Origin: Platerodrilus igneus
Lineage: Eukaryota > Arthropoda > Insecta > Coleoptera > Lycidae
Direction: 5' to 3'
DNA length: 64,000 bases
Assembly (NCBI GenBank): GCA_036346225.1
Contig: JARFIW010000884.1
Coordinates: 5,628,501 to 5,692,500 of the forward strand
Under the pieces are notes generated by a model, which made no database searches, had not been told where the DNA came from, and worked only from the letters and a program-made list of their open reading frames with translations. This document shows positions 45,437-57,281 of the stretch, one piece after another; positions within the stretch are counted from its first letter, which is position 1, and each line of letters opens with the position of its first letter. The position numbers and the translations under genes were made by a program.

Positions 45437-46703
45437 CTTTCCTGCATTTGAGAGTATTCATTGCCTCTTCGATAGACAACTGGGATAGTGCGCATATGCG
45501 TCTCACCTCTTTCCTAATATTTACTTCTCTATGTTCCTGCTCTAATTCTATTACCACTCTTTGTATAAGCTATGAACTATCGGTCTATCCCTAAAACTCA
45601 ATCCAAACTTTTTAGTATTTCGAACATTTTTTTCCATTTCACATTGTAGAATACTTTTTCCAGATCTACAAACCCTATATACACGCTTTCTCCTTTTACT
45701 ATCGTCTTCTCCATTATCACCCTCAGGGCTAAAATAGCCTCCCGTGTTCCCCTGTTTTGCCTAAACCCAAATTAATCTTCTCCTAGTATTTCTTCAGCTT
45801 GTTTTTCCATCCGTCTTTGTATAATTCTAGTTAATATTTTTGATACCTGAGCCGTCAAACTTATTGTTCGAAAATTTTCACATTTATCCACCCCTCTCTT
45901 TTTTGATATAGTGACGATGATGTTAAGTTTGAAATCTTTGGCTATCTCGAGTGTCTGATACATATAGTTTACAAGTTGGAAAAAACGTTCCGTTACTGAT
46001 TGTGCAGCGGCTTTTAGAATTTCTGTTTGCAACTTATCTATTTCCGGAGCCGTACCATTTTTCAAAACCTTGAATGCTAATTCAAACTCATCTCTAAGTA
46101 TAGGATATCCCAAGTCATTCTTTTCAATGTCTGATTCCTGTTCTATTGCGGTTAGTTCCTTTTCTGCATATAACTTCCCTATATATTCTTGCCATCTAAC
46201 CACTTTCTCTACATTTTCTAAGACGATGTCTCCTTCCACGCCCCTTATATTTTTGATATATGGTTATATGCCTAAATTTCATACTAATTAATTTGTACTC
46301 TTCGCCTGTCTTTTCTATTTCCATCTTAGTTTGTATTTCTTTGCACTTTTCATTAATCCATTGTTCTTTATCTTTCCTGCATTTACGAACAATTTCCCAT
46401 TTTATGGCTTTGTATCTATGTTTTCCTGCTTCGCCTGGTCTGTTTTGTATTTTCGTCTTTCTTCTATTAAATTCAGGATATCCTTTGTTATCCATGGTTT
46501 CTTATTTTCTTTCTGTGTATGCCCCATGTCAAAGCTGGATTTAAGGTTATTCCATGCTGTTTCAACTTTCTTCGTATCAGCAATTTTGCCGATGTCTTTC
46601 AGCAATTCATTTGACTTTTTTCAAATCTTTCGTGGATATCTTTGTCTTCTAGTTTCTCAAAATCAAAGTGCCTTTCCCGTTGTTCCATTAATTTCAAATT
46701 TTT
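45437..46703 (-). pseudogene. RTE-type LINE fragment, unit 2
   Basis: Nearly identical to 40346-41612. The same premature stop (45772) and the same truncation are present, which shows that decay preceded the duplication. I noticed isolated residue differences only (for example KHRYKAIKWEIVR against KQRYKAIEWEIVR). Confidence 0.85.
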
Positions 46704-46919
46704 AAATTTAAAATTGTTAAATTTAAAGTTACCCGTTACCGAAATAAATACTGGCGTTTCGTCGACACGGATCACCGAACAGCTTTAAGGAAACCACCGC
46801 CAACCAAACAACAAACAACCCCCTGAGCGACAAGACAAACCGGGCCATTAGTGACTTCCAACCAGCACATGAGGGCATAGAATTAAATTAACAAATCCAA
46901 AAACCAAGGTCAATTAAAC

Positions 46920-47339
46920 ACAAATGGGTGTTCTTTTGCGGCTGCCTGGGACATACAGAACTACGTCTCTGGATGCTCTATCAGTGGTAGTGGACGTACC
47001 TACGGAATATTACCAGACACACAGGAACGATTAAACATCGAGCACATCAACCCTTCGTCAGGACTAATCCATTACTTAACTGGACACGGTCCTATCCACA
47101 TATAGAGCCGCACGCAACATCACTGATGACGACACATGCGACTGTGGAGAAACAAGTACACTACCGAAGTGCACATACCGGACGTGGAACAACATAGAAA
47201 CGAATTAGAAAACTTAAACACGTATGACACAATCAGAAACGAAGACAAATACTATCACTTAAACACACTCGCACAAAAGTTAACCGAGAACGCACACCTC
47301 CAATACATTACAACACTACGACTAGGATTAGAAAACTAA
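46920..47339 (+). pseudogene. C-terminus of an R1/I-type LINE ORF2, unit 2
   Basis: Counterpart of 41830-42258, with several one- to eight-base differences (for example GGATCAACGCCTACTATCAG in unit 1 is GGATGCTCTATCAG here). These open a different frame at the end: VEQHRNELENLNTYDTIRNE runs in one frame to the stop at 47337-47339, so unit 2 is correct at the site where unit 1 is shifted, and vice versa upstream. Confidence 0.7.
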
Positions 47340-47509
47340 AAGTATACCAAAACAACCTTATAAAAGACAAACCAGGATCAAAACATCGATCAAAATCCGA
47401 AACTCCAAACAATGTAAAACCAAAGAATGTAACTAAAACAAATTTAGCAACTAAGCCAATATGTAACAAAAACAGTAGGAAGTGGAATTATAACAAATAG
47501 GGATAATGA

Positions 47510-47945
47510 ACAGTAGGGTCTACACCCGAAACCTCAGTTCCCGGCTGGCGATGGCTGAGAACGAGTGCAGTAGAATAGGCAGACCATTTCCTCCTCAGAT
47601 TTCCGGCTGCCGATGGTCGAGGAGGGAATGGAAGCACACGTAGTGTAGGAACTAACAATTTAAGATAGGGGTAGAATAGATTAAGTTAGAAGTAAGACAC
47701 TTAGACGTCAGGGTCTGCACCCGTAATCACAATTTCCGACTGCCGATGGCTGAGAGCGGGTGTAGTAGTTTTAGGCCGACCATTTCCCGAAAGTCAAGGA
47801 GGAAGTGGACAGCAAACCGTAGAATAAGAAAACGTTACTAACATTAAATTAAGGTTTAGGATAGGACCAACCTCCCAGCAACTGACTTCCAGATACCGAT
47901 AGTCGGGACCTGGATTGGGCGGCATTAGCTTTGTAGGTACTAACA
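47510..47945 (+). repeat. Stem-loop array in the LINE 3'UTR, unit 2
   Basis: Same four loop words and flanking stems as 42430-42870. I saw no base difference between the two arrays. Confidence 0.65.
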
Positions 47946-48916
47946 ACTTTAGGTGATTAGATAGTTTTACTCTAACGTTTAATGGGTTAAGATAATAAAT
48001 AAGTAATAAGGAATAGCGCATAATACTAAATGTTATGTAAATAAATTCCCTGGTGAGTTTTTGTAGAATTAGTTTGTGAACCTAACCGGCGACGTCATTC
48101 ATACAGTGCAATTTGAGGCGTAGTTCCATTTACGTCAGGTTTTATCTTGCGGTAGTTTTAATTATTTTTCATTGTCTATTTTCAACTTGTTTCAACCAGC
48201 ACTCTCACGTTGGCGATTCGAGTAACACTAATCTGATGACAGTTCAGTACTAGATTTTATAAGCTAAACCTCATTGACGTAATTTATTTCTGGGCGTTTC
48301 CCGCACGTTGGAGATTATTCGCCATTGATTTGATATGTTGGTTATCAACACTCCAGTTTATTCGATAACTTTAAGTTAATTGTTTCGCTACCGCTGCGGG
48401 TTATTTAATAATTGGTTGCGTCGTTTACCTATCTCAACATCCCATCGTTCTAAAATATGGGGTCATTTAACTATGTTTTCTATGCCTTAATGCTATCTGT
48501 TTTAATAGTTTAAACTTAATCTAATGCGTTTTCAATTAAAAATAAGTTCTTTTGTAATTAAATAAAATATGCGACTTTGCATAAAAGTGACTTGCATTTG
48601 ACAGTAAATTGGTCTTTTAAATATTAAATTAAAATCTGAAATATCTTTTTGAATATTAAAGCATTTGAACATGAACTTTTAATTATTAATTGCAAATGAA
48701 AATTCTTTTAGAATAATTATATGCATTTAAACGTAAATTTCTCTAAACACAATCCTTCTATTATATAATACCGGCGAAACTCTTTTAATATACTTGTTTA
48801 TGCGTGGAACGTAATAAATATCTTAATTTTTTATCTAAAACAATCCTTTTGTTATTAAACTCCTCTAATAATCAAGGTTTTATGCGTCACGCATAAACAA
48901 TACTTTTATACAAGGC

Positions 48917-48921
<5 letters not shown>

Positions 48922-48949
<28 letters not shown>
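48922..48949. repeat. (AT)n microsatellite, unit 2
   Basis: Shorter counterpart of 43838-43877. Confidence 0.95.
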
Positions 48950-50060
48950 TGCTGTGATAAGGCCTCACGTTGGAGTGCCGCTAAATTTGCTGTGTTACCC
49001 TCTTCCCTTGGAGTAGGCGCTAAAAGAGTGCTGTGATACGGTACAACAAATTATAAACTTGAAATTACTGACTTACCCTCCTTTCTAACTTTTCTTTACC
49101 TGGCTAACTCAACGGAAGTAATGGAATTTATAAAATGATGCAGCAATCTTAAAAAGCATTTATACATTCAAAAACAATTTTCTTTTATATAAAAGAATAA
49201 AAGAATACAGAACCGTTTACAGCATAATTTTCAACATAAAATTATTTCTAACAAGTATCTATTTACTTAATTATCAAAATGTTCCTCCCTTATCTAGGTT
49301 AAAATTTACCTGCCGTTTTCTCCCATAGTTGTAAGGATGGTTGGCCAAAAATTTCTGACATAGTTTATTTAAAGATCAAAAAGTTTCGAACTCTTACCTC
49401 AAAACTTTCTGGTAAATATTCTTACAAAAGAAAAAGTATTACACCTTATATTTAAATGACAAAATACTAAAATCTCAGTTACAAACAAATAAATCTAAAA
49501 TTAATACTTTCAAAATCCAATGGCGCTTACCCAATTTGTAATTAACGATATTCAATACTTTCTGCTTTCATTTTTAAATTGACGTTAAAAGCTCAAGATG
49601 TCCACCTTATTTAATATCTCCATTTAAAATATTAATTTTCCAAGGGCATCTTTTTTTAATTAACTTTAGACTAGCTTTCGTAGCGAAAAACTTTAAATTT
49701 TCATTGTATTTTCAAATCAAATAACTGCATTTTACAACTTCCATATTACAAACTATTCAAACGTATAAATTTCATATCGTAAACTAATTTACGGCATCTA
49801 ATTCTGTTTTATATCATAAATGAATCAATTTTATATATTTATTGATTACGAATTAAGAATTTATGAATTTTTACATCGTCGATCTCGTAAGTTGAACTCT
49901 AACATATTAATTGTTGACGTGAATTGACCAATTTACCTCTAATAAAGTACCGGCTTTTATATTAAAATTATTTAACTGCGTCATAATTCTAGATTTTACG
50001 CGATTTGATTCGATTCTTTGTCCCCTACATTATGTAATATTTCCGGGAGCTCCACGCATC
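48950..50060 (-). mobile_element. LTR/primer-binding-site remnant, unit 2, and continuation
   Basis: Begins with TGCTGTGATAAGGCCTCACG as in unit 1. Past the duplication end (49308) the sequence continues AT-rich without coding features. I assume part of it is the remaining LTR because the related block at 52.4 kb is at least 1 kb long, but I cannot define the outer end. Confidence 0.35.
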
Positions 50061-50684
50061 TAAATAGCCTAATTAGTGTCAAACCGCCGCGGCCGATTTG
50101 ATTTACAAGCACCGCAAATGTCTTTTATCTTTGTCCAACGCACGCAGTAAATGTTGCATCCCATTCTATCTTATGGTAATGCGAAAGCTATAAAATTAAT
50201 TCTTATCGAGTTTATGAATATTTAATATTCACGCGGCTTCCTGGAATAAACGTTTATTTATTTAATTAATTTATACATTTCTTAGAATTTGAAATATTTG
50301 CCTAGATAATAAACCCCTAAATAAATTTAAATGTCATATCCACACACACGCAATTAATAAGGGCTTATCTATATTTTGCAAATGCAGTAAGATTCGTATT
50401 CCTAACAATTATGAAAAGAAAATATTTGCTTTCACGGTAAGTAAAACGTGTGTTTATACACAAAAATTATTTATTTCGTATGCTAAATAACAAAGTCAGC
50501 AGATTGATATTGTTCTTACACGAATTAACTGGCTTAATGATTGTAGCATACATGGGCAGTGTGTTTTAATGATAAATAAAATGAATGGTTTACTTTTTAT
50601 AATATGCTTATATTTTATAGAATAGAACAATGGATCTTCCGAAATTTCAACTTTTCGGCTTACTTGTATTTGGGTTGAGTTTAT
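50061..50684. other. Spacer, nothing recognised
   Basis: A short GC-richer patch (ACCGCCGCGGCCGATTTG) at 50083 is the only compositional landmark. Confidence 0.4.
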
Positions 50685-51604
50685 AGGGTGGCATTAGTTT
50701 TATGTCATTAATTTAAGGGGGAGTATAGAGACCGGTTACAAAAATTGTTAATAAATCTGGTGTCTAAAGCAAACAGTTTAGCTACAAATGGCCACACAAA
50801 AAAGTACCACTGCAATGTTAACTAGGTCACAAATAAAATATACAATTACATCATGCTTTAAAGTCGACCAATTAAGTTGTGACCTTCAGCAAACTTAAAT
50901 TAGAGAAATAGAGTGCATTTTTGCTACCAAACGAAATAATTCAATGTACTTTAGCTGCTACTGAAATAAGTTTAAAATATTTTCGAAAATTCGCATGTTT
51001 AGATAATAATCACAACAAAAAATAATATTCCATGATGCTGATGTGGTCGACTGTATTGGGTCTCTGATGTAGTTTTGCGTTTGTTACAATTCAGCGTTTA
51101 TGTAGAATACAATATCCTACTTTAAATTGAAGGTATTTTTTCATTACATAGTTCGTAACCGGGATTAGATGTTGTATATTTTACCTGTTTGATTTTGTGT
51201 GTTCCACTACGTGTTTAGGCAATACACTTAAACGTAGTGTTGGAACTTAATTGTAATTGGATCTAGGTAATTGGAGTTTTTTGTCGCGTTAGTAACTTAA
51301 TGAGTTGTTTTTGAAAATACGAAAACCCGAGAAGTATACCGCCCACGAACTCGCAGATACGGTGGAAATTTCGGATACTTATTGTGAAATCACTTCATGC
51401 GCGTTATGTGATTCACGAAGCACTTGCATATGTAAGTTGTTTCTTAAAAAACATATGACACAACAGCACTCCTAAAACTATTACCTTGACCTAGGTCGAA
51501 AATTTAAAAGGTGGTCCAAGAGTAAAATGTATTATAGGATTTTTGTTTAGCTAATCAATCTCTATCACCTCTTAAATTTAATGACATAAAACTAATGCAA
51601 CCCT
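50685..51604. mobile_element. Non-autonomous DNA transposon (MITE-like), 920 bp
   Basis: Terminal inverted repeats of about 45-50 bp. The left end AGGGTGGCATTAGTTTTATG, continuing GTCATTAATTTAAG, is matched by the reverse complement of the right end AGGGTTGCATTAGTTTTATG, continuing GTCATTAAATTTAAGAGG. The interior has no open frame with a transposase motif. No target duplication is clear. The superfamily is undetermined. Confidence 0.75.
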
Positions 51605-51610
51605 GTCTAC

Positions 51611-51965
51611 ATACATACATACATATTGGATACGTGCACAAGGTGTTAATAAGATGAAACAATAACTTATCCTTTTATGCAAAGCCTAAATGACCACTTC
51701 AAATTGAGCTAGTAATTGAAACATGGAAAATATACGGTCTTGGACAGGTTTCAAACCTGTCTCTTCGGTTTTTGCGGCCGATTCGGTTACAAATGATGCG
51801 GCTGAACGTGTGATTACAACTGGAAAGATATACAAATTCAAATCGTGTACACAACCATACATCAGCATAATTTTCAATTACGTTTAAAATTTTTGTCGAT
51901 CATACCTGACAGTGTCAAGTTATTGACTTATGTCAGATATAGACAGGATGCGACACTCAAAATAA
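51611..51965 (-). mobile_element. SINE family B, copy 2, long form
   Basis: On the minus strand, a 5' module of about 190 bp (51965-51780) is followed by a tRNA-like head ending in AGGTTTGAAACCTGTCCAAGACC. The body shared with 20.1 kb follows (TATTTTCCATG, CAATTACTAGCTC, GGCTTTGCATAAAAGG, TTTCATCTTATTAAC, CACCTTGTG), and then a tail of ATGT repeats (51610-51626). The body match together with an ordered head is good evidence for a complete copy. Its tail directly abuts the MITE end. Confidence 0.75.
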
Positions 51966-52110
51966 CGTGACCTTATGTTTTCCGTCTTTCAATTATTAGT
52001 TCGATTGGAAATTATCATTTAGGCTTTGCATAAAAGACTAAGTTATTATTTCATCTTATTAACTAATACCTAAATATTAATCAACTTACCTTGTGTATAT
52101 GTATATTTAA
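51966..52110 (+). mobile_element. SINE family B, copy 3, body only
   Basis: Head-to-head with copy 2. It starts in the body (TTATGTTTTCCGTC), keeps GGCTTTGCATAAAAGAC and TTTCATCTTATTAAC and ends in ACTTACCTTGTGTATATGTAT. It lacks the tRNA-like head, i.e. it is 5'-truncated or was cut by the inversion. Confidence 0.75.
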
Positions 52111-52114
52111 TAGT

Positions 52115-52346
52115 TGGCTTAAGCCGTGATTTTGAGCGTCGCTCCCTGTCTATGTCCGACATAAGTTAGAGCTTGACATTGTCAGATATGAGTGACAAAA
52201 ATGCCAAACATCATTGAAAGTTAGGTTGATGTATGGCTACGTACATGATTTGGATTTGTATATCTCTCCAACTGTAATCTTCTGTCCAGATCGCGCAATT
52301 AGTAAGCACATTAGCCGTGAAAGCCGAAAATACAGGTTCAAAACCA

Positions 52347-52349
<3 letters not shown>
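52115..52349 (+). mobile_element. SINE family B, copy 4, 5' module and head
   Basis: Inverted relative to 51735-51965 with about 80 percent visible identity by eye (CTGTCTATGTCCGACATAAG, TGACATTGTCAG, TGATGTATGGCTACGTACATG, TTTGTATATCT). It ends with a tRNA-like GCGCAATTAGTA and AGGTTCAAAACCAGTGC head, where an (AT)n array takes over and the body is missing. Copies 3 and 4 together would make one complete element in rearranged order. Confidence 0.7.

Positions 52350-52381
<32 letters not shown>
52350..52381. repeat. (AT)n microsatellite
   Basis: Separates the SINE head from the LTR/primer-binding-site module. Confidence 0.95.
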
Positions 52382-52382
<1 letters not shown>

Positions 52383-53356
52383 CTGTGATACCCTGTATAA
52401 AATCGAGCCTCACGAATTGGGCGCCAAATTTATGCTGTGAAACCTCTTGAATTACCTGGTCCGTCGACTTTCTTCTGTTAATCGCCTCGGCTGCTCCTCT
52501 AGTTAAACCTTCATCCTCATTCATAAAAAAAAAAGACAAACACATTCCTACCACAAACATCAACGTTAACTCTATTTACATCAATATTCACAATACATTA
52601 AAATTTCAAAATTAAATTTTGGCATAAATTTCAGTATCAGAAATTTTCAAGATTACATTTATTATCATTTAAATGTGCATCCTGAATTAAAGTCCTTGTT
52701 GGATGCCTACTAATTAATATAACAATATATGCAGACCGGAGTCTGAGTACAAAGGGAGCATCTACCACCCCTTTACGTTAATTAACCAGGTTCGTCTAAT
52801 TGAGCTCAAAGACATACCCAAATTTTCATCATAATCCCGAACATCAATACTAAATACCCCTTTCTACTTAAACAAGCAAAATTTCACCTTAAAATTAAAA
52901 TTTTATTGTTAGTACAATTTTACTAATGTCCATTTAAAGTAAATCAAATATAAAGTTATTCACCACACACAGAAATATCAAAGTTCAAACAAAATAGTAT
53001 AAATTACCTGAAGGTTACTGCACTCGTAGCTTCAATGTACATCGTCCCTTTTGTTAATCACACCATTCCAACTGGGTTATATTTACAGCTTCTGATTTTC
53101 AACGCTTTAAAAATTTTCTCCATCACCATTTATTTAAAGTTGTTTCTGGGCTTTTCCGGAACTCATCTGTGTATATCTGACCCTTGTTTTGTGGATCCAG
53201 ACACATTTATGAACCATTTAATCATTAACACCTCCGAAAAATAGCAAAGAAATTCATACTTCTTTCACCAATATACGCCAAAACTGCCTACTTTTGTGTA
53301 TACATTTGTCGTTGTAAATTTTATTAATTGGTGCAGTGATACTAAATTTTATTACC
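52382..53356 (-). mobile_element. LTR-like repeat with recognisable primer-binding site
   Basis: TGCTGTGATA is followed by GAGCCTCACGAATTGGGCGC and CAAATTTATGCTGTGAAACC. On the minus strand the latter is an LTR end, AATT, followed by TGGCGCCCAATTCGTGAGGC, a primer-binding-site-like sequence (52407-52426). The body continues in parallel with 24415-25502. No second LTR or coding region adjoins it, so it is a solo or truncated LTR. The duplicated TGCTGTGA words on both sides of the primer site are shared with the copies at 18.5 and 43.9 kb. Confidence 0.6.
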
Positions 53357-54528
53357 TTGTATCTAAATGCACTCAAGTACATTCATGTTAGCACGTAAAT
53401 AACAAACTGTTTTAAATTACCAAAATATACGAGCAAACTTTAAATTATTTTATCAAACTAAAATGCACTGTTTAACGTATTGAATCAAGTCGCGGATGTA
53501 AGAGCTTGTTCATATTCACCTGGGTATATATAGAAGTTAGCCCGTCTGTAGGTCGAGTCCTCAAAATGGAAAATTCTAAAGAATTTCGCTTGCTATGTTC
53601 CCATTCCGTAGCTCGCGCGTCGGTTTTTACGAATTTTGTACTCGCCCCAGTTAAATCTCATAAATTTCAACACGGCACGCAATGTCCGGAAATAACTAAT
53701 TGACTTTTATACAGAAATCGTTGTTTCTACCTCTGATATTTGCATCCTATTTTCAACCAATTGTGACCCTCGTGACGTTGCTCAAATCACGCCTTTTACT
53801 ATATGTGTCTCGGTCTTGTGCATATTATCTGTCTCTATCTACCCTGTTCTTATTAGTGCAAATTGATATTCGTTATTATCGATTATTTTCAGTCCATGTG
53901 GACTATCTGGGTTAAATAACCCCGTATCGCGCCTTCCCGTGAATATTAAGCCACGGTTTCTTCAAGATTCTTTGTAACCATTAATTATCTACACAATTTT
54001 CGCCGTACGTGACATTTAAACTACGCAGGTGTTCAAACATAATATTAATTCTCAGAGCTTTATTTTCTGGTATTATAATCTTGGATTTTCACAGACTTTT
54101 ATGCTTATTATTAATAATGGTTTAATTAACTCCAACTAAAATTGACTTCTATCCTTTCATTTTTAGTGAATACAAATTAAATATTAATTATTATGTGTAC
54201 ACTTTGTTTAATACCGGTTACTTAAAATAGGGTTAATTAATATAAATTTTGCACTCTTTGTTTCTTTACTAGGAATAATTAAATTACCCGTAAAGTTTTC
54301 TAATACTGCTTCCTTTTATATAAAGCGTCTTATAAATAATTTAAATCTCTTATTTTTAATGAAACGAATGAATTTTTATTCTCCACGGTATTTTAATAAA
54401 GCGTATTATTTAATAAAATTCCTTATACACGGTGATTAAAATTATTTGATGTGATTATTTAATTTTCTACCCTGGTCTAAATATGAGTATTATATATATA
54501 GATTCTTTTTTAGCGAACGTAAATATAT
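53357..54528. other. Possible remainder of the LTR-like repeat
   Basis: The end of this stretch (TTTAATTTTCTACCCTGGTCTAAATATGAGTAT at 54459-54491, given here in words: the TTTTCTACC..GG and ATATGAGTAT landmarks) is shared with 26752-26792. The repeat may therefore extend from 52382 to about 54490, and the 25503-26750 block at the other locus replaced its middle. No genes are seen in it. Confidence 0.4.
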
Positions 54529-55188
54529 GGACAAGTTGATATTTTAATTTTTTTGGGATACTTTTCGTTCGAATGTTTTTATTAAATATTCATTTGCTTA
54601 TTTCTGACGTTTCGATTTTATTTAAAATCTTTTTCAAAGAGCTAAAAGTATAAAGATAATAACAGCATTAAAATTATAGTTTTTTGGCATACACAGCTTG
54701 AATAGAAAAATTTGACATTGACATTGACATAAAAATAAATGTGTAAATAAGGTAACTTGTAGAAACTGCAAATGATGGATGTAATGTTTTGATCATGTGG
54801 GGTGTATAGTATGGTGTGGTGTGCTGATTTAAATATATTTTGAAAATGTAGAGGTAAATTAGTAAATTAGTTTTATGGATGGTTGTCTATTTTGGTGATG
54901 TTATATAGTTGTGAGTACACTATACTGAGGTTATTGATGTCTTGTTTGTTGTTGGTGCAATTATTGTCTTGTATTATGTAGTAAGATTCTAAAAATAATC
55001 GTCTTTTGTGGTTATTGTCTTCTGTTAATATGGCGATTTCATTGAAATTGGCTGCATGTTTGGTAGAATTTAGATGAGAAGCAAGAGTACAATAAGTTTT
55101 TCCAATTTTTGCATCGCTGCGATGTTGGGTAAGTCTATTTTTTAACCATTGTGAAGTCTGTCCAACAAACCAAATTTACAGTTCAGAA

Positions 55189-56586
55189 ATGAAAATGTAC
55201 AAAAAAGTGAATAAATTTCTTATCGACAATCAAGATATAATAATAACCAATGCAGACAAAGGTTCAGTTACAGTTATTTTACAAAAACAAGATTACATCT
55301 CAAAATCGAAAGAAATACTAGAAGATCAACATACTTACAAAAAAATTCTCAAAGACCCAACTTTTAGTATACAAAAAAAAGTAAATGACCACATAAAATT
55401 ACTTCATTCAAAAAAATATATTTCAGATCAAGACAAAAAAACTTTAACCATAAATAATTCAATACCCGGTAAATACTATGGACTTCCAAAATACATAAAA
55501 CAATACTCCTTACGACCAATTATATCATCCATCAATACTCCTACTTACAAAATAGCTAAATTTATATCCGATATTCTACAAAATCATTCCTTTAAAAGAC
55601 CACAACATAAAAGATACATTTTAATTTGTTGACACCTATAGAAACTTTCAATTACCTAACAATCATATTTTAATATCTTTAGATGTAACATCCCTATTTA
55701 CTAACATTCCAATAGACCTACTGATAGACGTCATTAACACTAAATGGCATACTATTAAATGCAATTGCAATTTAAGCAAAGAAATGTTCATAACCACTAT
55801 TAACCTAATTTTTAACAATACTTATTTTGTCTTCCAATCAGAATATTATTTACAAATCTTTGGAACCCCAATGGGATCCCCACTCTCACCCATAATAGCT
55901 CAAGTAATCATGGATCATCTTTTAGACACAGTTTTACCCAAATTACCATTCAAAATGACATTCCTAGTTAAATTTGTCGACGACATATTATGCTCAATTC
56001 CTAATAATTGCATAAATGAAACATTAAAACAATTCAACATATTCAATCCTAACCTACAATTCACTTATGAAACAAAAAACAACAATAGCATCCCATTTTT
56101 AGACACCCTCGTTATACGAACTCCAGATAACAAAATCAATTTCGATATATACAAAAAACCCACAAACTCAGAAAGATACATAAACTACCATTCCAATCAC
56201 TCATATACCCACAAAATAAACACTGCTTTAGCCCTAAAACATAGAATAGAAAATATATGTGAACCAAAATTCTTATATAAAAATAAACAAGATCTTTTTA
56301 ATGTACTTCATAACAATGGTTATCCAAAATCACTATTAAACAAACTTTTATATACAAACACAATAAAAACCCCTATTCAACAAAACGAAATTGCCAACAC
56401 AAAATACATACAATTACCATGCATCAAAAATTTAACACCACTAATTTCTAAAATATTAAAAAAACCTAACATCTGTATAGCTTACACATATGAAAAATCG
56501 ATTCGAAATTTATTCACAAAAGACCCCACTAATCCACTTCTACGCAGCAACCTAATTTACAAAATCACATGCAATTGCAAAAAAAA
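55189..56586 (+). pseudogene. Penelope-like reverse transcriptase, nearly intact
   Basis: The open part from 55189 has IITNADKGSVTVILQK (PLE-typical ADKG..V), then KYYGLPKYIKQ and LRPIISSINTPTYKIAKFI (RT motif region LRPI.S). A single frame change near 55625 leads to HILISLDVTSLFTNIP (motif A, LDV.SLFTNIP) and GTPMGSPLSPIIAQ (motif B). Next come VKFVDDILCSIP (motif C, catalytic VDD) and NSIPFLDTLVIR with DIYKKPTNSERYINYHSNHS. The catalytic residues of A and C are present. The N-terminal part of a normal PLE protein is missing upstream of 55189. One more shift at an A-run near 56580 separates it from the endonuclease. Confidence 0.85.
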
Positions 56587-56885
56587 CGTACATAGGACAG
56601 ACTTCACAATGGTTAAAAAATAGACTTACCCAACATCGCAGCGATGCAAAAATTGGAAAAACTTATTGTGCTCTTGCTTCTCATCTAAATTCTACCAAAC
56701 ATGCAGCCAATTTCAATGAAATCACCATATTAACAGAAGACAATAACCACAAAAGACGATTATTTTTAGAATCTTACTACATAATACAAGACAATAATTG
56801 CATCAACAACAAACAAGACATCAATAACCTCAGTATAGTGTACTCACAACTATATAATATCACCAAAATAGACAACCATCCATAA
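56560..56885 (+). pseudogene. GIY-YIG endonuclease domain of the Penelope-like element
   Basis: LIYKITCNCKK in the RT frame continues after one extra A in an A-run as TYIGQTSQWLKNRLTQHRSD, then CALASHLNSTKHAANFNEI and RRLFLESYYI with the conserved glutamate, to the stop at 56884-56886. The domain is intact apart from the homopolymer shift. From about 56594 onward this coding sequence is also the right inverted arm, so its mirror copy lies at 54850-55163. Confidence 0.8.
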
Positions 56886-57224
56886 AACTAATTTACTAAT
56901 TTACCTCTACATTTTCAAAATATGTTTAAATCAGCACACCACAACATACTATACACCCCACATGATCAAAACATTACATCCATAATTTGCAGTTTCTACA
57001 AGTTTACCTTATTTACACATTTATTTTTATGTCAATGTCAATGTCAAATTTTTCTATTCAAGCTGTGTATTCCAAAAAACTATAATTTTAATACTGTTAT
57101 TATCTTTATACTTTTAGCTCTTTGAAAAAGATTTTAAATAAAATCGAAACGTCAGAAACCAGCAAATGAATATTTAATACAAACATCCGAACGAAAAGTA
57201 TCCCAAAAAATTAAAATATCAACT

Positions 57225-57228
<4 letters not shown>

Positions 57229-57274
<46 letters not shown>

Positions 57275-57281
57275 TATATAT
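57229..57281. repeat. (AT)n microsatellite
   Basis: Right junction of the foldback Penelope-like element. Confidence 0.95.

Larger units (their letters stand above)
44237..49308. repeat. Tandem duplication of 5.1 kb, unit 2
   Basis: Direct repeat of 39141-44236. Length is 5072 bp against 5096 bp, the difference being in microsatellites and small indels. The junction TTTAAAATTTA-TCCC shares only a few bases with the original left flank (AAATATA-TCCC), i.e. 2-3 bp of microhomology. Confidence 0.9.
54529..57228 (+). mobile_element. Penelope-like element flanked by 635-bp inverted arms
   Basis: The arms at 54529-55163 and 56594-57228 have equal length and are inverted copies with a few substitutions. 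The right arm contains the GIY-YIG coding end and 3'UTR, and the left arm is the same in reverse. Between them is a reverse transcriptase truncated at its N-terminus. The right end meets an (AT)n array, and an AT-rich word lies at the left. Inverted or partial-tandem arrangements are a known oddity of Penelope-like elements. The same layout, in a different PLE, occurs at 22481-23678. Confidence 0.85.

Noticed and set aside
39141..49308. Two LTRs of a giant element
   Set aside because: Unit length of 5.1 kb, lack of an internal region between units, and a breakpoint inside a DNA transposon end fit a tandem duplication instead.
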